NCBI GenBank assembly: GCA_009823395.1
Contig: CM020502.1
Location: forward strand, 2,165,001-2,229,000
DNA length: 64,000 bases
Origin: Thamnaconus septentrionalis
Taxonomy: Eukaryota > Chordata > Actinopteri > Tetraodontiformes > Monacanthidae
Direction: 5' to 3'
Shown: positions 10,208-20,022 of the stretch, in pieces
How the letters are laid out: every line of letters starts with the position of its first letter
Numbering within the stretch: position 1 is the stretch's first letter
Translations under genes and position numbers: made by a program
Notes under the pieces: model-generated
What the model saw: only the letters and a program-made list of their open reading frames with translations
What the model was told of the DNA's origin: nothing
Database searches by the model: none

Positions 10208-13200
10208 CGCGCGCGACAGCGCGACAACTTTTTTTTCTCTTCTTTTTTTTTGCCCACTGTGTTGTGCCACTGCATTTAGCACAAATAACCATTTAGCTAA
10301 TGCACTTTATGCAGCACTGAGTGCAGGAGGCCAATTGTTTAGGCGCTACAAGCGCAGCTTAAAGTAATGACTGCGTCGAGGACTCGTGGGGAAGGGGAAC
10401 GCTGTTGTTCGAGGTGGATGCGCACTCGCGCGCGCACACACAAAAAGGGAGGTTCGTGTAATAAGGATAGCATCGGCCTACAAAAAAAGTAATAATGAAA
10501 AATATACTGTACCCACAGGCATGTATATGCATGATAAATCTGCTGTCAAGCTTCCCACAGCACACTATTATTCTCTTTTGCCTATAATCATTTTGTACCA
10601 CCTCAAAGTCTGTCGCCTGAGTTGCCTCAACAGGAGCAACCTTCAGTAGCTCTGAAAGTCTTTGCGGGCCCCTTAAACAGAGATTGTAAGTCACAACGAG
10701 CCATCTCAGATTTATGCATTTAAAGGCATATTAATAAACATCCATGCGGAAATATGCAAGATTACAGCCAGGGGCTAATTTCCATCTTTTGGTCTCTTGG
10801 CAGCACGGGTTTTTGCAGGCGAACACAGAAATTGGACAAAATAGAGAGAAAATAAAAAGATTGCTGGAGATCATCACAGCGCAGACACTGCGAGGGGAAT
10901 GCTAATGAAAACTGAAACAAGGCCACATACATTTAAAAAAAAAAAAAATGCTGCTTTAGACAAACAAGGAAAGTTCAAGTACCGAATGTTAAAGTGCTGC
11001 ACGTCTGCTGCGTTTAAAGTGCATGTCACCTGCCGGCGCAGATGCTGCTGGGCGCAAGTGCGGATCGCACACAGCCCCGGCAGCAAGTGTTTAGCATATA
11101 TCAACGTATGCACCACTGCACAGGATTATGTATATTAACAGTGAAAAATATGAAAGGTTATGGGGGCGGCGTGGAGGGGGTTGGTCTGACTTTGCTGGTG
11201 TTTTCCAACAACAGCATGTTTCTCTGGCCTCACACTGAACTCCCAGAAAGGAGAAAATCCCACCGAGCTTCACTTCATCTGCCCGCTCCTTTCAGAAATG
11301 ACGCGCTAGAGCACGCACGATCGGGAAATCTGCCTTTTGCAAAGTCACAAAGGGGCACAGATAGTGACACCATCCTCGCTGTCGTGTCGGTGTTGCCCCC
11401 CAGAGGCCGCCCTGTTGCCGCGCGCCTTCTAAAAAATGACAGAGGCTCAAGAAAGTGGCAGCGTTAGCGAGATGCTAAAACAGTTTGCGTGGTGCTGTGA
11501 TCTGACAGCCTGGGTTTTTTTTAGATAATGAGACAAGCACAGTTGCTTCACCAGGGTCCTGAGTAGTGGTCATTAACATCGATCTCAACGTTGGTATCGG
11601 TTACAGGTCGATACTTGTCCCCCCTTGTCAAACAGCACTCCTTTCCTATTTTGCACACTTAGCTTCTCCTCTGCTCTGCCCTTTTGTCATTGCGGTCACT
11701 TGACTATGCAAATGGTTGGTAGTTATTAAAAAAAAAAAAAAGCCTCCCCTCTGACATTAAAGAGTTAGTTTTATTAGTAAAAGCATTCATACCTTCAATA
11801 TCAACAATGCCGGCTCCATTACTACTATATATAGGATTGAAAAATGATTTGTTTCCGTTAGGCTGCACCATCTAGTCCAGAGAATGAACATCTAAAATAT
11901 CTATTGGACCTTTCAAACAAGCTGGTACAGGTTCAACCAAAAAAAGAAAAACACCCAAAAAGAGCGGGCCAGTAAATTGGCTTCGGCCTATGCGGGATAT
12001 CTTATACATACGGTGAAAACGTACAAAAAAAGACTAATTTTTTTGTCTCCATCAGTGAAAAAACAAAAATCAAGACGGAATCAAAAAGCCGAATGACCTC
12101 AGACGCCCTCCTCTCCCCACACACACTTTTTTGCAAAAGCATCTCAACATCCATTAACATCTTCACGACACTTCTCTTTGGTAAAGGGAAGGGGGTGAAA
12201 AAGGGGCTCCTTTGCTGGCAGCACCAATCCAGACGGGGATTTCAGACACAGATGAATGGCTTATGGGAGTGGGCTCACGGGCTGCTTGGACTCTCCTCAG
12301 GCTGGAATGTAATGAGCACCATGAAAGGCCCCTTCCTCTGCCGGTAGGAGGTTACCTGCGCTCTTCATCAGGATGCGGCCGGCAAGCGGAAGGAAATGAA
12401 CATAGCCGGCGGCTAACGAGCGAGCGAGCGGACTTTAATGTTGGCGCCGCTGCTGCCGCCAGGCAGCTTGAGATGGTTGAACCATTGGAAAATGAAACTC
12501 TTCACAAAATGTTACACAGAGAAAGTTTCCACTCCCAAAGGTGGTTCCTGCATTCACCGGAGAGCAATTTACAGCGTCGAGGAAAGAAGAAGGTGAGACC
12601 AAGTAAACATGCTTTTCTTTAGTGTTTTTCTGTTGATTTTTCAATCACAAGTGCAGGTTATCAGCGAGAGGACGTCAACTGCGAAACATCCAGAGTACAA
12701 GAAGTGCAAGACTTTACAGTTCTTATTTTGTCTTATTTACAATAAACAACATCATTGCATTTTGTTTGTGTCCCTCTGATGCGGAGCATCTTTTTGAAAC
12801 ACACACACACAAAATTCTCTCACAAATATTTAATGACTGTAATTCAGAACATTTTTCAGGGTGTCTCAAAGCATTTTGATTCTAAGTGTGAAAAAGCCTC
12901 TCGTGCTTCTGACAAACCTTTTGACGCTATAAAGTCAGAGGTATTTGGCTTCTGGATGATTTTTGAAGCCTTCTGGTTCGCTGTCCTCGCTTGAACACCA
13001 ATTCTGCAACGTTCCCCACCCCAAAAGAAGTCCTCAGATTTATTTAAACGTCCATCTGGGAAATTAATTCACTTGGAGAAAATTTCGGAAGGTGATCAGG
13101 CAAATCTGTCTGAACGAAGGTCTGTAAAAAAACAAACAAAACACACTAAATAAAGGAGAACACTGCCCCAAATATATATATAAAAAAAACCTCCCAAAAC

Positions 13201-13249
13201 TTTATTCATACTTCATTCAAACGCGGCCCGATAAAGTAAAGTAAAGTAA
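10208..13249. other. Noncoding DNA with one possible transposon remnant (11,570-11,725)
   Basis: Mostly unique. Bases 11,570-11,725 include atcgatctcaacgttggtatcggttacaggtcgatac, split here by ordinary DNA, resembling the TATCGGT-type remnants common in fish DNA. This is weak and unassigned. The second copy of the octamer 18-mer is at 11703-11720. A plus-strand AATAAA at about 12,740 follows T-rich DNA but no exon leads to it. The 136- and 141-codon open frames (11042-11467, 12212-12622) have no recognisable domains. Confidence 0.5.
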
Positions 13250-14290
13250 CCTTGTGTAAATGGAGCAGGGAGCTTTCTGCAGCTGGTGACGGGGGAAGCG
13301 CACGCACATGCACAGTTTGGGAATCCACTTTTATCCCCTCGCTGTGTAGAAATAGCCCTCCTTCGCTGCTGTCCTCCCTCCCTCGCTCCCTCCCTCGCTC
13401 CTTCGCTTCGCCTCGCTCTCAGAAGAGCCGGGAGACGGTGATCTTTGCGAAAAGGTCACCCCAAACCGTTTGTCTTATCTCGGAGCTTCTTCACTGAGAT
13501 GGTGGAGCCGCCGCCGAGGAGTTTTGCCTCGGGCTCTCTTGGCTTCGTGCACTCCCTGCGACCGGCCGGCCGGCGAAGGTCCCTCTCCGTGACAGAGCCT
13601 CGCTTCATTTGCCATTTAATTACGCCGCTGTACGTATAGCGACGGGGTTTCTTTTTTGTTTTGTTTTTCTCGTTTAAAAAATAAAAGATGGACGCGCTTA
13701 CAAACAATCTGACAAACCGCCCGATGAATAATTCACGCGGTCGCTCTTTTTATTATTTTTTTGAGGGGGGGGGGGGCAGCCCTCTGCCTCTTGCCCTTTT
13801 CCTTCCCTCTCCCCCGAATCCAAACAAAGCGGCAGAGAAGAAAAGCTTAATAAACGCCGGTGAAAAATGGTTTGGCGCAGCCGACGTCCTGCTGCGAGGG
13901 ACGCCGGAGCCCCCTGCCCGAGTATTTACCTGCTATTATGACAAACGAGGGCTGATTATTACCCAGGGTGCACTGGGGACGGCAGTCATTATGGAAAAAC
14001 TTCCTGTTTCTGCCGCAGCCGTGGCCCCTCCGCTCGTCCTCGTCCTCGGCAGTAATTCACTAAACACCTGCGCCGGACGCCTCGGGCCTTGGCAGCGGAG
14101 GAGGTGAAAATTAATATTTATAAAGGAGGAACAGCTTCCTGTTCATTAGCTGAACACAATGAGCCGCGTGCTGGAACAAACGGAGGACACGGAGAATTAT
14201 TTTGTGGACGGCGCAATGAAACTCCGGGCCCGAGTCGTTACACACACACAGTGTGTGTCTTTTTTTTCTTTTTTTTTAAGTCAAACACCT
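13250..14290. promoter_or_regulatory. GC-rich block, possible CpG-island-like or conserved regulatory DNA
   Basis: CpG and GC are clearly higher than in the neighbours, with a ctccctccctcgctcc pyrimidine tract (13,372-13,420) and a G-run at 13,766-13,777. Bases 13,920-14,220 have balanced composition with ttaattac-, attatt- and taat-type cores and a TATA-like aatatttataaagg near 14,113. I cannot show conservation or transcription. Overlapping open frames (13688-14107, 13445-13639) contradict each other in frame and show no domain. Confidence 0.25.
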
Positions 14291-14318
14291 GAAATGCAGT
14301 GAACTGCAATAGTGATGT

Positions 14319-14941
14319 GCTAGAGGTGGGAATTAACCATTAATTATTACTGTACTTAAGTAGGTTTTTTGGGGGTATTTGTACTTACTTGTATTTACTG
14401 ACGACTATTTACTCCTGACATTTGTACACAAATATTTGTACTTACATCCTTACATTGGAGAAAAAAAAATGCTTGTTACTTCTGATGAACACAATTCCTT
14501 TATTATTATAGTTGCTGTGTATTTAAATATAAAACAGGATCATATTTTAGAGTGACATTATTTTAGAGTTCCTTGGTTTTGGGTTCATTGTTTAGCACGT
14601 AAAATGTAATAAAAAATAAAAATGTAGAAAATATCATTCACATTATTCATAACATAGTATTGAATGTGCCAAATTTAAATATTTAAAATATCCAGAAGCT
14701 CATGCAAGGCCTCCAATCAATTCAGTCCAGATTATTGTGTCACGTCCTCGAACCCATTTTTGCTGGATTATCTACGGATGTATTGTTTCATAAATTGCAA
14801 AGAAAAAAACATTTTTACCTCAGAACCTTTTACCTGAGTAAAGGTGTTGAATCAGTGCTTCTACTTTCACCAGAGTATTTTTTTAGACAAGTATCTATAC
14901 TTTTACTGAAGTACAAAATGTGAATACTTTTGCCACCTATG
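14319..14941 (+). mobile_element. hAT-like nonautonomous element (MITE)
   Basis: The left end reads tagaggtgggaatt and continues into tactgtacttaagtaggtttttt and ttgtacttacttgtattt. The right end reads ttttactgaagtacaaaatg ... acttttgccacctat, whose reverse complement begins ataggtggcaaaagt. Such AGAGGTGG... ends followed by repeated acttaagtaa blocks are familiar in short nonautonomous fish DNA elements, usually placed with hAT. The interior is AT-rich, lacks a transposase, and gives only stray frames. I could not confirm an 8-bp target duplication, so the exact ends may be off by a few bases. Confidence 0.6.
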
Positions 14942-14991
14942 TTGCCGGGTCTTTTTTTCGCAGTTAGCTGGCTAACAGTAGCAGGAACAAG

Positions 14992-15156
14992 TCAGTTATT
15001 GAGGAGTCGTGACTCATGAGTTCTGAACGATTCTTCCAGGGCTTGCACATCACGAGTCTGGCAGGTTATTAGATCTTCAGCTTCCATGAATCCCAAACTG
15101 ATTTGTTGCACACACTCAACTGTGCGCCATATCACACCAGAGGGAACGAAGTTGTT
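14992..15156 (-). CDS. Possible orphan terminal exon (hypothetical)
   Basis: On the minus strand a long T-rich tract runs into tactatcag, an excellent splice acceptor. It is followed by 54 sense codons and a TGA stop (14992-14994). The peptide starts NNFVPSGVIWRTVECVQQ and ends LEESFRTHESRLLNN; it is mixed, hydrophilic and helix-prone, unlike the low-complexity frames elsewhere. I do not recognise a family. No upstream exon with a good donor was found within the CpG-rich stretch to the right (15,330-15,640), and no poly(A) signal precedes the transposon inserted about 50 bp beyond the stop. It could be a real last exon, a decayed gene fragment, or chance. Confidence 0.2.
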   Translation of the reverse strand, partial: NNFVPSGVIWRTVECVQQISLGFMEAEDLITCQTRDVQALEESFRTHESRLLNN

Positions 15157-15178
15157 CTGATAGTAAAAAAAACAAAAA

Positions 15179-15203
15179 AACAATAATAATAATAATAATA
15201 ATA
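15179..15203. repeat. (AAT)n microsatellite
   Basis: About eight AAT units adjoining an A-rich tract. On the minus strand this is the T-rich run in front of the candidate splice acceptor at 15157-15160. Confidence 0.85.
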
Positions 15204-15329
15204 TTACGATCATAACGCTAGAGATGATCTTCATTACAACAGCACAACCTTGAAGAGTGATATTGCTTCCGCGCAACCGCTGTGTAAACTCGGCGCTAAT
15301 AAAGAAGCGTGATTTGTGTGTTTTAATCA

Positions 15330-15640
15330 ATATTTGCCGCCAACAGGCGGTTGTGTGAACGGAGCCGACTCCCCCTCGGCGATCAGAAGAGCCAACATCA
15401 GGCTGGCGGGGCACCAGCTGACGCCCGCCGACTCCCGTTTTGTCTCCGCCGAGACAGCCAGTGGTGCGACAGCTGGCGACAAACCGCCTGACTGGCAGGC
15501 GGCGAGGCCAAGAAGGCCGCTCGACCTTTCCGCGGTCGGTGTCGCTGGACGGCGCCGCAGCCGCAACCGGATGCCAACGCAAAACACAGCGCAACTCCAC
15601 GCCAAACACCAGGTCCTGTTACGTTGATGAGGACAGACTT
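15330..15640. promoter_or_regulatory. Short CpG-rich island between transposons
   Basis: About 300 bp with many CpG dinucleotides (for example ccgcggtcggtgtcgctgg near 15,530), flanked on both sides by AT-rich DNA and miniature transposons. Overlapping open frames exist in several frames on both strands (minus 14992-15609, 15327-15689 and 15398-15676; plus 15316-15627 and 15440-15721), which is typical of GC-rich DNA lacking AT-rich stops. None resembles a known protein. It could be an orphan CpG-island promoter firing leftwards toward the candidate exon at 14992-15156, or a retrocopy fragment. Confidence 0.3.
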
Positions 15641-15759
15641 CTTCGTGACTCCTCCCCGAGAATGTCGTCCAGTCAAAACTCTCAGTCACAGCTAACTGCC
15701 TCGCACTACTTCAAATACTAAATATTTGACTCCAAGCGTCAACAAGCCTGATGTGCTAC

Positions 15760-16119
15760 TTGAAAGGTTCAGTGTGTAAAATTTGACTTGATTTATGATT
15801 TTTGTATTGGTAAAAGCTTAACATGCAGCCCATAAATACATTGACGAAAGTGTGTACACACAGTACAATAAAAGTAAATTGGTTTTTCTACCCTTAGAAC
15901 GGTTCTCACATATATAGGAATATACATAGAGCAATAAGGGTCGTGCTCCTAGTTAGCTGCCATCTATGATGCCATTTTTAAGGAACCGGCCTGACAGAGA
16001 ACTGAAGTTAAAGTTAAAGTCCCAGTGATTGTCAAATGCAAAACAGGCTGTCATGTGAGCTATCTTAAATACTGGGCTTCCTTAAAAAAGCACACACTTT
16101 TACACACTGGACCCTTAAA
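15760..16119 (+). mobile_element. Miniature DNA transposon, TTAA-flanked family, copy 1
   Basis: The left terminus, aaaggttcagtgtgtaaaat, is the imperfect reverse complement of the right terminus ttttacacactggaccctt. The ends abut ttga on the left and ttaa on the right, consistent with a TTAA target that has since mutated. The length is about 360 bp with no coding capacity. A second copy in the opposite orientation lies at 18066-18353 and aligns through most of the length, including the internal block gagcaataagggtc. The class (piggyBac-like because of TTAA, or another superfamily) is an inference. Confidence 0.75.
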
Positions 16120-16780
16120 GCCTTGTGATGTCTCACTGGTAAATAGTCGGAGGTATTCAGCGACCTCTGGAAGGTAAACCTCAAAATAAACTACCCTAAT
16201 CATTTGTTGAACTAAACTGAGGATTTATTTGCTCTTTTTTTCTCAAAAAATCATCCTGGCCTCTCTTTCCAACTAAGGGCAGCACCAGGAACAGGACTGT
16301 ATTAACCACACCCTAACGCCAACCCACCATCAGAGTTGGTCATGCAGGTGTGAAGACAATCTACCAATGGCACGATGACGTCCACAGCAGCTCTGTAAAG
16401 TTATAAAACACAAAACAGAAATAGGCCATGACCTTTTTTCCATATAATTAAATTAAAATAATTTGATACTTAATAATGACACTCAAATTTAATTCTCAAT
16501 ACATTGCAAAAAGAATCCTTAAATTAAAAAAAAAAATTTTTAAAAAAAGCTATTCTCCAAATTAGCCTCAACACTGGATGAACCTTCAGAGCGCACCTAC
16601 AACCCTCACAAGGTGAACTTCATTCGACCCTCTCCAAACTTTTCAATGCAGACGTCCAACTGCTCAGTGCTTCAGCGGCTCGCGTACCGGAGTGTCTGAT
16701 CTGTGAAGTGTTCCAGTTCACTGATGGTTTGTATTTTAAACTGGACCAAGACGACGCCGGACCGAAAAGGTCACACAAGT
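16120..16780. other. Unique AT-rich DNA, no gene seen
   Basis: A- and T-runs (16,226-16,250, 16,527-16,546) and no transposon ends or RNA signals. Possibly remnants of older elements. Confidence 0.6.
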
Positions 16781-17200
16781 CAATAGCTGCCTTTCCATGA
16801 CCCCTATAATTGTGCAAAACCTAAATATCGCAAGAAAAAACTGGAAATGGAAACACCTAAACTTTGTTAAAACCTCTCAAATATGGCTAAAAGATTTTTA
16901 CGCTCTCGTGAGTTGGTTTTTCAGATGCATCGATATAGAGCTATATCCCAAAAGTGTGATGAAACACTTTTTTCGCATTTACATGCCACCGGACGGGACA
17001 TATGGGGTCACGTGAACAGTTCACTTCAAATAGCTGCTCCAAAATGTAAAATATCCTCCTCAAAATGGACAAGATTTCACGAGAATTACGGCTAATCCGC
17101 TTCACACCATGCGATGGAAGCACCCGCAATTCCACTTTGTTGAAATTTTAGAAATATCGCTTTTATTTTGCGAAAAACTGTCATGGCAACGCAGCTATTG
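16781..17200. mobile_element. Miniature inverted-repeat element, second family
   Basis: The left end caatagctgc (16781-16790) and right end gcagctattg (17191-17200) are perfect 10-bp inverted repeats. Complementarity continues imperfectly as ctttccatgac versus gtcatggcaac for a terminal repeat of about 20 bp. The 420-bp interior is noncoding and contains atatcg- and ttttgcgaaaaa-type blocks facing each other near both ends, so the whole element could fold back. No target duplication was clear. Orientation is arbitrary because there is no gene. Confidence 0.7.
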
Positions 17201-17552
17201 AAATATGTTGATCACCCTTGTATTCTTAAACAGTCAGGAAATGACCAATTTCACCCCAAAAGTCAAATATCCCATTTTGTTTTTTCATGCGCAGCATGTT
17301 GAAACATTTCCTTCAGGATTCAGGGCACCTGTTAACATTTTCCAAAGACGCAGACTGTCCATCGGATGCGGTCACGTCGCAGGAGCACCGGCTCGGGGCA
17401 GCGAGGCTGAAAGGTGTCAGAGGAGAATAAGATCTGCTACGCGGCCGCGCCCTGCAATCATTCATTGACTAATTGTCTGAAAAAGCAAAGCATTTTTCAC
17501 CAGTGGGTGTGTTGTGCACATGCGGACGTGTGTGTTTGTGAAAAATATCTAC
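17201..17552. other. Unique DNA, no gene seen
   Basis: A short stretch between the element ending at 17200 and the GT repeat. Bases 17,320-17,460 are GC-balanced with an attcattgactaattg-like end. Nothing specific is supported. Confidence 0.6.

Positions 17553-17579
<27 letters not shown>
17553..17579. repeat. (GT)n microsatellite
   Basis: About thirteen GT units, preceded by a looser gtgtgtttgtg block at 17,528-17,540. Confidence 0.9.
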
Positions 17580-17583
<4 letters not shown>

Positions 17584-18065
17584 AGTCCAAAGCCCCTCAG
17601 ACGCCATCTGTATTCCGTCTGTCGCTCACCTTCCTGATAGCAATAATAAACACATTTGCCCTGATTACTACTGAGCAGCTCTGCAGGTGAGGCGAGGGCG
17701 GGTGCGCAAAAGGAAGGAGAGGGAAGGGCGGTGCCTAGGCGCTAGGAGGGAGGGGTGCCACCCCCTCCACCCCCCTCCCCGACCAGCCAGTCGCCTTCCA
17801 GGACGGTCTAACCCTGCCAACTCCATCTCTCTCGCTGGAAAAAAGCGACGACAAGACGCTTTTAATTAACCCGCCGCGCTCCAACCGGTGACATTTAGGC
17901 CCGGCTGCGACCTGAATCACAAACAGGCCGTCCTTGGCATCCCTCTCGGCCCCCTAATTGGCGCCTCGACCGGCGAGGAAATATTTACCGCTGCCTATTT
18001 CTTGCGATTCCTGGCCAGGTCCGACTGCTCTCGCTCCCTCCTCTGCAAGATTGAAATGTTCTTCT
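17580..18065. other. GC-balanced unique DNA, possible conserved noncoding block
   Basis: The stretch 17,810-18,030 has attaac, cctaattggcgcc and gaaatatttacc-type words, few repeats and steady composition, as developmental enhancers often do. There is no way to confirm this here. Pyrimidine/purine tracts occupy 17,690-17,790. Confidence 0.35.
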
Positions 18066-18353
18066 TTAAAGGTCTGGTGTGAAAAAAAATTTCAGGAAGC
18101 CCAACTGACTGGCACGTTTTGTATTTGTCAGACAAGCTTCCTTCCTTAAATAGTGGGATGGCAGCTGACAAGGAGCAAGACCCTTATTGCTCTAGGTATG
18201 ATCTTATATATGTATGAGATTGCTTTAAGGGTTGGAAATTACTTTTATTGTACTGCGAGTCTTCAATTTCATTAATGTATTCATGGGCAGCATGTTAAGC
18301 TTTTCCCAACATAAAAAATTAATCAAGCCAAATTTTACACACTGGACCTTTAA
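18066..18353 (-). mobile_element. Miniature DNA transposon, TTAA-flanked family, copy 2 (inverted)
   Basis: Bounded by ttaaaggtctggtgtg on the left and cacactggacctttaa on the right, so TTAA is present at both edges. Its reverse complement aligns with copy 1 (15760-16119): shared blocks include aaaagcttaacatg, cagtacaataaaagtaa, gagcaataagggtc, gctgccatc and gggcttcct. It is about 70 bp shorter, mainly through internal deletions in the second half. A 195-codon plus-strand frame starts in this element at 18232 and crosses a TCC repeat; it is not a gene. Confidence 0.75.
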
Positions 18354-18471
18354 GAAGGTGTTTAAGGCATGCAATCTAGGCTGGGCTGGATGCCTTAACT
18401 CTCCCTTCTTTTCCTTTCAAAATGGATTTTGGCTGTTAGTGCCACCAAGTGGCTGGATGGCCTCTGCTTCT

Positions 18472-18503
18472 TCCTCCTCCTCCTCCTCCTCCTCCTCCTC
18501 CTT
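18472..18503. repeat. (TCC)n microsatellite
   Basis: About ten TCC units. They give Ser- or Leu-rich translations on plus and Glu/Arg-rich ones on minus. Confidence 0.9.
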
Positions 18504-19225
18504 CTGTCCCCCCTCGGCGGTCGGGTCTTTGCGCCGGAGGCCAGATTGCTGCGAAGGGACTCGGTCGCGCCGTGCTTTAAACGGGTTAAGGCAGCAGCCA
18601 ACCCGCCCGCCATCCATCTATATCACGGGCCGAAGGATACACGTGTACGTGTGTCAGTCAGTTTCAAAATTACTTTCGGCCGCTGGTGATAGATGTGTTC
18701 CTGATTGTCAAGGAGCTCCTAGATTGAAGAGCCGGCTTTTTTTTTTTTTTTTTTTTTCCGAAGGTGTCTCCGTCCCCATCGGGGCTGCGTCTCGAGGGGG
18801 ATGGAGGGGGCGAGGGTGAGCGAGTGATATACGAGGCAGGGTGAGAGGGTGATGGGGGGGGGGTTGGGGCGCGATGAGGGGGAGCTGCCATCGCCTGTCA
18901 AGAGGGGATGGGGAGAGGTTATACACATCTCACCGCCATCTTCTGCAGTCCACTACTTCCTCTTTCACCCCCCCCTGCAAGAGTGTCGGGGTGGGGGGGG
19001 TGGGCGAGGCGGGATGGGGTCGGCCCTGGTGAAAAATGGCTCCCATTACGAGCTTGACCCCAGCTGCCGTTGACCCCACCCCCCCGACCTTTCTCTCTCA
19101 CCCTCGGCCGAGCTCGCATGCAGAGAGGCCCCTGCAGCCGCCTCCCGTAGGGGCCTTTAGATTAGCAAAGACCGACCGCACGACGGCCAATAGGGGGAAG
19201 GCTCCACCGCCGGCCGCCCTCTAAA
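18504..19225. other. GC- and G-run-rich DNA, no gene seen
   Basis: It contains a 21-base T-run (18,737-18,757), long G-runs (18,853-18,862, 18,991-19,000) and C-runs, with potential for G-quadruplexes on the plus strand. Pro/Ser/His-rich and Arg/Gly-rich open frames on both strands are by-products of these runs. Confidence 0.6.
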
Positions 19226-19720
19226 TCGGTGTAAATGGATCTGCCGCATGCCGGCAGGCGCGGAATTAATCTAGCACTAATCACCGGTATGGACCACTTA
19301 CCAGCGGCGCTGCATTGGCTGTAACTGTATTTATGCTGATGAATCGAACGCGTGTGATCCCCGGCCGCCATGACCACCGTTTGGGGGAAGGGGGCGGGGC
19401 CGGCATCAGAATTAATTAGCGAAGCCAAGCTATTCGCTTGGTTAAAACGATGCACTTTGCAGGGAAAACCCGAGGCGGCGCCTTGTGGGTTTTTTTTTTT
19501 TTCTTTCCTCCCCTAAATGTGCTTTTACTTCAATGAGAGCACAGGAAGTCAATTTAATTGCTTTGATTGAACGCGTTCGCTCATTTATTAGAATCCCTCC
19601 CTCCCCATTAATTTTGTTCACGTTTGCGCGCCCGGGGCCGCGGAAATTTGTGACTATGTATGTAATTGTTATGTCAGCGCGCCGTTGCTGCATTACCCCT
19701 GTCATGTGAGCTCCTCAGCA
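19226..19720. promoter_or_regulatory. Candidate conserved noncoding element cluster
   Basis: About 500 bp with high-complexity sequence, CpG retention and many homeodomain-type cores: ggaattaatctagcac, agaattaattagcg, cattaattttgttc, gtcaatttaattgc, atgtaattgttatg. It is broken only by a short T-run at 19,490-19,502. This texture is typical of vertebrate developmental enhancers in gene deserts. This is pattern recognition only; no conservation was measured. Confidence 0.3.
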
Positions 19721-20022
19721 CGCAAGGCTGCTGTCGCCGTGGCACTGTGTGCACAGCGTGTTGCTGTTTAGGAAGTGATGTTGACCCCAGGAGGAACGAC
19801 TGCTGCAGTGCTAAAGCTAAAAGCAGTCTGCAATAAAACAAACTAATAATAATGATACATTTTTTTTAAAAATCTCACAGCCAGATAAAAAAAAAGTTTT
19901 AAGTATTGTTTAAGTTTTTAGTCATAGAAGGGATTCACTTGCAAATGTTCATGTTTTGGTGTTACCTGTGAGTGTGAAAATAACAGCAGAACATATCATA
20001 GGCTTCGATGGTTAATACCTAA
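19721..20022. other. Unique DNA, no gene seen
   Basis: AT-rich with A/T-runs; nothing recognisable. Confidence 0.6.

Noticed and set aside
9806..10282. 158-residue minus-strand open frame
   Set aside because: It spans a CA repeat and T-runs and lacks similarity to any family I know. Length is within chance for this window.
14992..15609. 205-residue minus-strand open frame taken as one unspliced protein
   Set aside because: It contains a Leu/Phe-rich stretch that is only the translation of the AAT repeat and T-runs. The right half is GC-rich DNA open in several frames. Only the left 54 codons after a splice-acceptor-like site deserve notice.
18232..18819. 195-residue plus-strand open frame
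   Set aside because: It starts inside an inverted miniature transposon and runs through the TCC repeat (poly-Ser) and a T-run (poly-Phe). No domain.
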